DNA from: Rhipidocladum racemiflorum
Taxonomy: Eukaryota > Streptophyta > Magnoliopsida > Poales > Poaceae
NCBI GenBank assembly: GCA_036346355.1
Contig: CM070591.1
Coordinates: 21,746,001 to 21,810,000, forward strand
Direction of reading: 5' to 3'
DNA length: 64,000 nt
Shown: positions 22,765 to 31,710 of the stretch, piece by piece
Position numbering within the stretch: the first letter of the stretch is position 1
Layout: every line of letters begins with the position of its first letter
Translations under genes and position numbers: made by a program
The notes under the pieces: generated by a model
The model's input: only the letters and a program-made list of their open reading frames with translations
Databases searched by the model: none
Told to the model about the DNA's origin: nothing

Positions 22765-24051
22765 TTGGCCGATTTTGTGTGCCCATCCTATCGATTGGAG
22801 AACGAAAATAAGGGATTATTTGCTGGTCCATCCAAGTCGACTGAACAAAAGGTAAGGCGTAAAGCACTCAAATACGTTCTATTGGAAAACATATTATATT
22901 TTCGAACCATGGAAGGTTTGTTGCTAAGATGCTTAGGGACAGAAGAAGCCAAAATAGCGATGGGAGAAGTCCATGAGGGGATCTTTGGGTCGCACCAATC
23001 AGCTCATAAAATGAAGTGGATATTAAGACGAACGGGATATTTCTGGCCGACAATGTTGGAAGATTGCTTCAGATATTACAGAGGATGCCAAACATGTCAA
23101 AAGTTTGGCAACATCCATTCGGCACCAGCATCGGCTTTATACCCTATCGTCAAACCTTGGCCATTCAGAGGATGGGGCATAGATATAATCGGCCAGATAA
23201 TCCCATCATCCAGCAAAGGACATAAATTTATTCTAGCGGCGACCGATTATTTCTCAAAATGGGTTGAAGCCGTACCGCTCAAGAAAGTTACTAGCAAGGA
23301 ACTAATCGACTTTGTAAATGAACACATCGTCCATCGGTTTGGAATCCCACAGACAATCACGACCGATCAAGGGACGATGTTCATGTCTAAGGAGTTCAGA
23401 GACATCGAAGAAAGTCTTGGGATAAAACTACTTAACTCCTCCCCTTATTATGCTCAGGCCAATGGGCAGGCCGAGTTATCGAATAAGACATTGATAAAGC
23501 TGATAAAAAGAAAAATCGAGGAAAAACCAAGAAAATGGCATTCAACATTATCAGAGGCTTTATGGGCTTATCGGCTATCTTACCATGGATCGACTAAACT
23601 GTCACCCTTTCAGCTAGTGTATGGACAAGAAGTTGTTCTGCCCATAGAAATCAACATCGACTCGGTCAGGGTAGCTGAATAAGATAAATTATCGATCGAT
23701 GAATACAAGCACGCAATGCTAGACAATCTAGACGACTTAGCCGAACTAAGGCTGATTACATTAGATCGGCTTAGAAAGAACAAGGAAAGGGTTGCCAAGT
23801 CATATAATAAGAAAGTAATGCCAAAATCTTTTAACCAAGCCGATTTAGTATGGAAAACTGTGCTGCCTGTCGGCTCTAAAGATAACCGATTTAGCAAGTG
23901 GTCTCCAACATGGGAGGGGCCTTATAAAATAAATCGGCCAATTGACGGAAACTCATACATAATTGAGACCCTAGACGGATTGGTCTTGCCTAAAGCAATC
24001 AATGGAAAGTATTTGAAAGCATACTACCCTAGCGTATGGGTTGGATCGTAA
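22765..24051 (+). pseudogene. Tat-type integrase
   Basis: N-terminal zinc domain: HEGIFGSHQSAHKMKW, then CQTCQKFG (H..H..CxxC). The catalytic core has D in WGIDIIG, D in TTDQGTMF and E in GQAELSNK, the expected DDE triad. KLSPFQLVYGQEVVLPIEI marks the core end. A TAA at 23680-23682 (VAE/stop/DKL) breaks the frame. The C-terminal part resumes (VAKSYNKKVMPKSF, WEGPYKI, YYPSVW) and ends at TAA 24049-24051. There is no chromodomain, unlike elements A and B. The enzyme would insert the cDNA copy into the genome; this copy is inactive. The TAA fits a CAA codon hit by C-to-T. Confidence 0.9.
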
Positions 24052-24236
24052 CCACAGAAACAAAGACTGGAAAGAAATCGAACACAAAAGCATATATACA
24101 AACGATCGGTTACACAGCCGATCAAGGCAACCATCCCTAGAGCTGTTCTACATCACCATCCAAGGTTTACATCATAAAACGGCTACATAGCTGATGATAC
24201 CAAGTTGCCGCCAAGCAGTATAGTATGGAATTAAAA

Positions 24237-26122
24237 TTACAGCCCTGACCCAGGCAAACGAGCTTGCAGGCCCGACAGTGCTCCCGCGGCTTTGGCAATA
24301 ATGTCTTGAACATTGTCAACCATGCGTTTATCTTCATCTGCGCTCCCGGGGATTGTTTTGAGTGTGGCCGATTGACTTTTCACCGCGGCCACCATATCAC
24401 CGAGGGCACGTTTTTGTGTTGACAACGATGAAGCCAACGCGGAGAGAGATGTCTCAAGATCAGCCAACTGCTGGGTCACCTTGGTTAGTTGTTCCTCAAG
24501 GGACTTCTTCATAGATTCCAGGTTTTTTTGCTCCATCTTGGCCGATTTAAAGCTAGAAATGCCTTCATCATATTGTTGCTTCTTGGCCTTCGTATCGGCT
24601 ACTAGTTTGTCTAGGGCATCCCGATCAGCCTGCTAGGCAGTCCGCTGAGCTATTCTGGCTCTTGCAGCCGCAATCGCCTCCCTTTGAGAGTCCAGGTGGC
24701 AAACGTCCAGAAGGGCTCGCATCACCTCTGGAGGAAGACTAGCTTCAACCGCAGCCATGGCTGTCCCCAAGGGCTGCGTGTCGGCCAGAAGTTGAGTCTC
24801 GGGCTGCATAACTTCATTAAATAGGCGATTAAGCCTCTCTTGCATCCCGGGCAAAGAAGTTACAGTAGCCAATGCTTCTGCAGCTGCGTTGATAATTTGT
24901 TGAATGTCAGCTGGGTATTCGTCGGTTGCCAAAACCTCGGGGTCACCCAGCTCATCCAAGGAGAAGCCCAGGAGATCAACAGGATCTGCTTCAGGCGTCG
25001 GGATTTCAGCATGAGGAACCACAGGAGCAGCTGGGGCAGCGGTCGATGGTACTGGTAAAGAAGCAACAAGGGGGTTTGGAGTCGAAGAAGCGGGTGGCAG
25101 TGCAGGAGCAGGAGCCGATAAGGGAAGCATGGCCGCCGGAGTTCCTTGAGTATCGGCTAAAGCATCAATTAGTTGAACAGAGGGGGTTTCCTGAAAAGAC
25201 AAGATTCAACATCAGGGTATATGCGAAAGCCGATACAAAGAAAGGATTTTGAGGAATAAAACTAACCGCAGTAGCCGATCCGGCAGGAGAAGATGCCACG
25301 TCACGTCCGGCAGGCTTGGGAGACCGCTTTATGACAACCTTGCAGCCCTCCTTTTTCTTTTTCTCTAGAAATAACGGGCATCAAGATTAGCCGCTAAAGC
25401 AAGTATTTTTAGGATCGGCTGTTAAAATGGATATCTTGATCAAAAGGACTTACTCTCCGCACGCTGCTTGGCAAGGGTTGACAGCGACGGGCTGTTAGTG
25501 CCCAAAGTCCCGAGGAAAGACCCGCTAGAGCGGTCGACGGTCTCTGTCGCTTGGATCTCTCGTCGACCAATGATGCGCGTGGCGGGACTGACCTCTTGCT
25601 GGACTATAAAATTTAAAATACGGTTAGCCGACGGAAATACATTTTGATAAAAGCATACCAAGGACAAAATACCTCTAAAAACGAGTTAGTATAACCAGAA
25701 CTCGAGCTAGACCCAGAAGCAGCCTCTGTCGGCTCATGAAAATCGGGAAGAAATGAGGAAATGACATCCTGCAAGGTCCGCTTCGACAAAAGTGATTCCG
25801 CCACAGTGGCCTACCACGAGGTAAATTGGCCTGCCCGACGCGTGTTTAACACGAGAAAAGGCATATCTACAACATGAAGATCATCGGCCAACTCAAGAAT
25901 AAGCTCTGCAGCGATGACCTTGGTAACCTTGTTTCGTGGCTCAATCCGATCGAACAGTGGGAAACACGGGATCACTTGCCCGAAGCCCAGTTGGCACGCG
26001 TAAACAGAGGGGTGGTAGAATTCATAAGTCGGCTGAAAAGTCCTTTTACGGGTACTCAAGCCGACATGGAGAATGCAAGGGGAGATCAATAGAGGGAAGA
26101 GGTCGAGAGTGGACTGAGGCAT
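24237..26122 (-). pseudogene. Antisense gene (aORF) of the Tat-type element, four exons
   Basis: Lies downstream of pol on the opposite strand, where Tat elements carry an antisense ORF. Four exons read in one frame: 26122-25673, 25603-25454, 25362-25267 and 25190-24237. Each length is a multiple of three, and each intron is GT-AG at phase 0. Exon 1 (QPTYEFYHPSVYACQLGFGQ) resembles proteins annotated as putative gypsy-type transposon or plant mobile domain. Exons 2-3 are basic (KKKKEGC, RRCQPLPSSVRR), perhaps nuclear targeting. Exon 4 is Ala/Pro-rich and then a long Gln/Leu/Lys coiled coil (LEEQLTKVTQQLADLETSLS). TAG stops at 25811-25813 and 24633-24635 break it. The N terminus may continue beyond the Copia-2 insertion at 26342. 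Its role is unknown. Confidence 0.72.
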
Positions 26123-26341
26123 TAAAGAGCTGTCAGCATTTAACCGAAAAAGGATGGCCAGGGAAAATCGGCTGTTTGACTATATGTAAAATAATCTCGT
26201 CGGCTGAAATTGGTATGGTTCAAGTTTAAGAAAAAAGAGATGTATCTGTGGAAACCGCCCGGGGATATTTTTTGATCGCCAGAGTACAGAATGTATTTCT
26301 CGCCAGGTGATCGGCTAGGGTGGAACCTAAGGGTAGCATCC

Positions 26342-27708
26342 TGTAGGATCGAAGTATACGAATATAGCAATCAGAGGGGGGCTAAATGATTGTGCGGAAG
26401 CTAAAACCAAATTCTTGATCTACTAAAAGTTCACCCCAAAACAGAACCAAATAATTGCCTCGTATTCGATAAAAACAGAATGACAAAGGTTTGGTAAAAC
26501 GCGAATTCCCAGAGATTCAACCGTCGGAACGATCTGAAATTTGGACAATAGAAACTAGATTCCAATACGAATCGAACCAAAATGAATCAGCTCGATCGGA
26601 CTTACGGATCAAAAGTTATGAACCTTGCAAGCTTGCTGTGACAGAAGATGACAAGAATAGATCTAACTAGAATTGTAGCTCGCCGAAAGATTTGAAGAAC
26701 TTAATCTTTGTTTCTCCTTTATTTTGTCTAAAGTACTCCAAACAAAAGAGTACAACCCTAAAGCTTGCTCAAAGCTTGATGCCCTTCAACAGGAGACAAC
26801 CCCTCCTATTTAAAGGAGCAAAACACAAGGAGTCATGAATACAAATCCTACTCCTAATCCTAGAAGGAGTCCCACTCCTAATCCTAGAAAGAGTATGTAT
26901 TCAACACAACTCCTCTTGGCCCAACCTGGCCGAGTACAACTCTTGCACGCGTATGGCAACCCCACCATACTCACGTGACTAACACTTTGCACGCGAATGA
27001 CCTCCTACCATTCTCACGTGACTAACCATTCTTCATGTGCACCATTCTCTTAGCCCGAACGTCCCGCATGACATCCTTGACCACCAAGACCTCAGTTCCC
27101 CCTGAACCTAGTCCCGAACCTCAGTTCCTCCATGAACCTAGTTCCGGTCCCGTCATCGACCACATTTGCCCTCGAGCAATACCTGCACATGAACAAACCA
27201 CAAAACGATTCCGAGCACAAGTCCGCGACTTGACTCAACATTAGTCCATGCAAATACTCACACGAGCATTGCATAAAGTCGGCTTGAAAACAAGCATCAT
27301 GAAATTCTCACAAATTTCATAATCTCAAATTCAAACCAGAATTCAATTCCAAAATTGCTCAAAACCCTAATCGAGCAAAAAACCATTCACGCCGGACTAA
27401 AAATCTGGTCCGGCGCAAACGTGAAAACAGCCATCAAAAATCCACCTTGCTTGTGGAGGGGAGAGTCTGTCGTACACGCGAAACTTACTGGTTTTGGAAG
27501 TTTCAGTCCGGCTCAAAAACGTTTGAAAACACGTTCACGGCGGACCAAAGAAAAGCGGTCCGGCGTACAAGGGAAACTTACTGTTTCTTGAAAGTTTGGT
27601 CCGGCACAAAAGAGAACTTCACTGTTTCTTGTCAAATTGTCGAGCTCATGCACAAAACACATTTTTCAAGTTCAAATCTTAGACAATTTTTTAGCACATG
27701 ATTTCACA
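26342..27708 (-). repeat. Copia-2 3' LTR
   Basis: On the minus strand it starts TGTGAAATCATGTGC and ends TTCGATCCTACA. Its central part aligns with the Copia-1 LTR (GTTGCATGGA, TTGAGTCAAGTCG, GTCATGCGGGACGTTCG), so the two are related subfamilies. It carries hairpin-forming ACGCCGGAC/GTCCGGCG units at 27389-27417 and 27529-27555. Confidence 0.9.
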
Positions 27709-28847
27709 ATCTCCCCATTGATGAAAACATTGGCAACACCAGTTAGAATTGAACATTTGGCATTCACTTTACAAAAGATTTTGAAATCCAAAGGATCAAT
27801 GACCAAAAAGAGGAAAAACACAGAATTCCCCCTTTGACCAAAATGCAAAACAAAATCTCCCCCTGAGAAGGAAAATGTGTGTGAATGTGCAATGTGCCCA
27901 AAAATTCCAAAAATCTCCAAACTTCTTCCAAAATTCCAGAAACAAATCCCCCTTTTTCTTCTCCCCCTTTTTCTAAAACTTTTCAACGATTCCCAAATTT
28001 CTCCCGCTTTGACAATGGATTCATCAAGAGTACAAAAGAGAGAACATGTTCAAAATTTTTCTGAAATAATGGTTTCACAAGGAGAAACAAGGAAGTGCCA
28101 ATATAGGAAAAGATGAGATCATTCGATCATATAACCTTATATATCACATAATATGCAAAATACATGATCTTGATGTGATTTTAACAAGTTAGGAAATGAC
28201 ATGCATCTCAACCTCAATTCAGTCAACTATAGCCAAGTACGAAGCAAAACCTTTAGTAGAAAAACAAAGACTCAAAATTGAAGCAACTAACAAATCAGGG
28301 CAAGCAAGTAGTTTCAACTCCAATCTAGTAGACCATTTTAATCTTTGAACAATAAACTGCATGTGGCATGCTTGAAGCATACTTCTTTTATTTTCTAGGA
28401 GTGGCATGCTTGAAGCATACATCTTATTTTGAGGGAATGGCATGCTTGAAGCATACATCTTATCTTTTTAGGGAAAGCATGCTTGAAGCATATAACTTGA
28501 AGCTTTTGCTTTTAACAACCCCTTTTTTTATGTTGATTCCCTTTTCTTTTTCCTTTTTCTTTGATTGTAAACATGCAAAAGTGATTAAAGGTCTTATGAA
28601 AGAGTAAAGTTGAAAACACACTTGCTTCATAGCCCAAATTTGTCAAGAAGATTCAATATCAAGCCTAGAAGAGTAAGATATCACAGAGTATTTAGCTATA
28701 GGAAGTCAGACCAAGGAATTCCACAATGTCATTTTTAGTTCAAGTGGAACAATTTAGATTATCATATACGAGCTCAATTACATAATATATAAAGAAATAT
28801 GATAAAGTAAGCTCATCAAGTGAAAGAACTTGCAAGGAAACTCCCCC
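27709..28847 (-). other. Copia-2 3' non-coding region
   Basis: Begins (on the minus strand, reading towards the LTR) with a purine tract next to 27709. No coding is recognised. TCTCCCCCT-type blocks (27850-27862, 27948-27970), which are purine tracts on the minus strand, recur. Confidence 0.75.
28365..28500. repeat. Four-copy repeat with palindromic ATGCTTGAAGCAT core
   Basis: GCATGCTTGAAGCATA occurs four times (about 28366, 28404, 28439, 28477) at 35-40-bp spacing. Each core is a perfect inverted repeat (ATGCTT/AAGCAT). Confidence 0.88.
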
Positions 28848-29230
28848 TCAAAACAAACCCATTGGATGAACAATCCCAAGTTCTCCCCGAATAAAAGCAA
28901 AACGAGAAGAAGACAAAGGTTTTGTGAAAATGTCTGCCAATTGATGTTCAGTATCCACATGGTGAAGCACAAAATTCCCTTTTTCTACATGATCTCTGAG
29001 AAAGTGAAATCTGATGTCAATATGTTTTGTTCGAGAGTGTTGCACGGGGTTCTTAACAATGCAAATTGCACTAGTGTTATCACACAAAACAGGAACACTA
29101 TCCAAATTAACCCCATAATCTTTAAGTGTAGCTACTATCCAAAGAATTTGAGAACAACTACTAGCAGCAGCTACATATTCAGATTCAGCAGTTGATTGTG
29201 CAATAGAAGATTGTTTTCTAGATGACCATG
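28848..29230 (-). pseudogene. Copia-2 RNase H, C-terminal part
   Basis: Minus-strand frame: SSRKQSSIAQSTAESEYVAA, CSQILWIVATLKDYG, CDNTSAICIVKNPVQHSRTK, HIDIRFHFLRDHVEKGNF, ADIFTKPLSSSRFAFIRGEL, stop at 28848-28850. This includes the conserved E of STAESEYVA and D of CDNTSA. It is the usual end of copia pol. The N-terminal half lies at 31054-31256, separated by a solo LTR. No internal stop appears in this part. Confidence 0.9.
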
Positions 29231-31053
29231 TGTAGGATCGAAGTATACGAATATAGCAATCAGAGGGGGGGTGAATGATTGTGCGGAAGCTAAAACCAAA
29301 TTCTTGACCTATTAAAAGTTCACCCCAAAACAGAACCAAATAATTGCCTCGTTTTCGACAAAAACAGAAAGACAGAGGTTTGATAAAACGAGAATTCCCG
29401 GAGATCCAACCGTCGAAACGATCTGAAATTTGGACACAAGAAACTAGATTCCAATACGAATCGAACCCAAAAAGAATCAGCTCGATCGGACTTACGGATC
29501 AAAAGTTATGAGCTTCGCAAGCTTGCTGATCCAGAACTTGACGAGAATCAATCTAATCAAAACTTCAAGATTAAACAAGAACGACAAAAGATTGATCAAC
29601 TAGACTTTGAGAAACACTAGATCAATACCTAGAGAGGTTTTGATGGATCAAATCAAGATAAAACTTGAAGAACAAAAACCAATCTAGAACTAGAACAAGC
29701 ATGCAAACAAGAACCAAAACAGAAAATCTTTGTAGCGACGTGGTTACTGTAGCACGCAAAAATCTTGGAAGAATTGATCTTTATTTCTTGTCTAAAATAC
29801 TCTCATCAAAAGAGTACAAACCCTAAAACCAAGCTCAAAGCTTGATGCGCTCAGCTCTACTTGGTGCCTTTCAACAGGAGACCCCCCACCTATTTAAAGC
29901 ACCAACCCACAAAGAGTTCTGAATACGATTCCTATTCCCTAGAAGGAATCCGTATCCAACTCAACTCTACTTGGCCCAACCAGGCCGAGTACAACTCTTG
30001 CACGCGTATGGCAACCCTACCATACTCACGTGACTAACACTTTGCACGCGTATGGCCACCTGCCATACTCACGTGACTAACACTTTGCACGCGAATGACC
30101 TCCTGCCATTCTCACGTGACTAACCATTCTTCATGTGCACCATTCTCTTAGCCCGAACGTCCCGCATGACATCCTTGACCACCAAGACCTCGGTTCCTCC
30201 TGAACCTAGTCCCGAACCTCAGTTCCTTCATGAACCTAGTTCCGGTCCCGTCATCGACCACATTCGTCTTCGAGCAATACCTGCACATGAACAAACCACA
30301 AAACAAATCCGAGCACAAGTCCACGACTTGACTCAATGTCAATCCATGCAACTACTCACATGAGTATTGCATAAAGTCCACTTCAAAAGAAGCATCATGA
30401 AATCATTACAAATTTCAAATTCACATTCAAAATTCAAATCCAAATCGCTCAAAACCCTAATTGAGCGAAAACGCATTCACGACGGACAAACAAAGTTGGT
30501 CCGTTGTATAAGGAAAATTTTCTGTTCCAAGAAGCCAACCAAACGCGGAAAAACACGTTCACAACGGACAAACAAAGTTGGTCCGTTGTACATGCAAAAA
30601 TGGCTTCGGTCATGAGCTCAAAACAAGTTCACAACGGACCCCAGAAGCTTGTCCGGCGCAAACGTGCCACGCTCGATTTCACAAAAGTAAAACCCTAGAA
30701 AAAGTCCATTCACGACGGACAAAAAGAATTAGTCCGTTGTACATGTGAAAATCTTGGTTCCAAGAAATTATCCAAACCGAAAAAGCTTGTTCACAACGGA
30801 CCAAGAAAAACTGTCCGTTGTACATGTGAAAATGACTTCGGTCATGGGCTCAAAAACATGTTCACAACAGACCCAAAAACACTGTCCGTCGCAGATGGGA
30901 AACTTACTGTTTCTTGAGAACTTTGTCCGGCGCTAATGCGTAACTTACTGTTTCTTGTCAAATTGTCAAAACACATGAACAAACACATTTTGCAAATTCA
31001 AATCTAAGTTAATTTTTCAGTTCAAAGCCAATTTTTCAGCACATGATTTCACA
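29231..31053 (-). mobile_element. Solo LTR of the Copia-2 LTR family, inserted in Copia-2 RNase H
   Basis: Begins TGTAGGATCGAAG and ends GATTTCACA on the plus strand, as does 26342-27708, with CCATG duplicated at both sides (29226-29230 and 31054-31058). The RNase H frame joins across it. At 1823 bp it is about 450 bp longer than the other LTR. The extra length comes from an insertion around 29540-29760, one more CACGCG...CTCACGTGACTAAC unit (29999-30122), and a longer hairpin array (30478-30900). Confidence 0.93.
30478..30900. repeat. Hairpin array in the solo LTR
   Basis: Six units of ACRACGGAC, an 11-12-base loop, and GTCCGTTGT or a variant: 30479-30507, 30561-30589, 30631-30659, 30712-30740, 30793-30821, 30864-30891. 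Unit spacing is about 70-80 bp. Four units have arms that pair fully or with one wobble; units 3 and 6 pair only in part. Confidence 0.85.
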
Positions 31054-31256
31054 CCATGCACTAAGAGAATTTCCCAAGAAGTGACAAGAACCAGATGAGC
31101 TTTTCCTATCAATTCTACATCCTCCAAAATCAGCATCAGAAAAAGCTCTCAAACTAATGTATGAGGAAGCAGAAAGACAAATGCCAAAATCTTGAGTACC
31201 ATGGAGATACCTAAAAATTCTTTTGACAGCTTGTCGATGTGAAGCACGTGGGGAAG
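31054..31256 (-). pseudogene. Copia-2 RNase H, N-terminal part
   Basis: Minus-strand frame: FQASPRASHRQAVKRIFRYL, LHGTQDFGICLSAS, RAFSDADFGGCRIDRKSSSG, CHFLGNSLSAW; then the solo LTR and SSRKQ at 29225. This keeps the segment that Copia-1 lost, so the two elements differ here. Confidence 0.85.
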
Positions 31257-31710
31257 CTTGAAAACGAGCACACTAGCACACATCAAACTCCGATTATCTC
31301 ATCCTCAACAACATCATCATCATCTTCATGAACAAAGATACTCTCCCCCTGAACATATGCACCTGTATCCTCATTGTACCTTCTGCGAAAACAGAAGTGG
31401 AAGAAGCATCTCCAAAGGCAACACTTTCAGCATGAGATGCACGAGTGAAGGAGAACCAAAACTTATCACTGAAAATATGAAGTGAGCATCTGAAATTCAT
31501 TTGCCACATGTTCTCCCTCCTCGCGTGAGAAGCCTAAAAAAAGCAGAAAGTGTCGAGGTCTCGGTACTGGGGTTAGAAATAAGATGTTTAGGAATCCAGT
31601 ACTGAGACACACGATGCACAACAATAGGCACAACACGAGCATTCTTATGCACAAAGATAGATTTGTCTTTTCCCATGTTCTTACCAACAAAAGGTGTTTG
31701 CATCACCCTA
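31257..31710 (-). pseudogene. Copia-2 linker, decayed protease and gag C terminus
   Basis: On the minus strand, gag gives GKNMGKDKSIFVHKNARVV and QYWIPKHLISNPSTETSTLS as in Copia-1. Next comes the protease region, where the LVDSGCSHH motif of Copia-1 is replaced by WQMNFRCSLHIFSD, so the catalytic Asp-Ser-Gly is gone. FTRASHAESVAFGDASSTSV follows. The acidic linker (GAT/GAC run, 31305-31330) then joins directly to RNase H at about 31256. Gag is cut at 31710 by element A and continues at 63664. Confidence 0.82.

Larger units (their letters stand above)
7504..26341 (+). mobile_element. Ty3/gypsy retrotransposon, Tat-type, nested host, 3' end outside window
   Basis: Plus-strand element with 5' LTR, primer site, gag, protease, RT, RNase H, a second archaeal-type RNase H, integrase without a chromodomain, and an antisense gene downstream of pol. 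Dual RNase H and an antisense ORF are known features of the Tat lineage (RIRE2, Grande and Ogre relatives). It is interrupted by a solo LTR (12047-14417), by Copia-1 (15940-22553) and at 26342 by Copia-2, so its 3' LTR is not visible. All coding segments carry stops or frameshifts. The word TCGGC/GCCGA is unusually dense throughout (see findings). Confidence 0.88.

Noticed and set aside
24633..25202. Ala/Pro-rich minus-strand ORF as an independent host gene
   Set aside because: It joins in phase to upstream exons of the antisense gene and shares the TCGGC-rich composition of the Tat element.
30478..30900. CRISPR-like array of regularly spaced repeats
   Set aside because: Repeats are imperfect hairpins with short loops inside a plant LTR, without cas genes or unique spacers of constant size.
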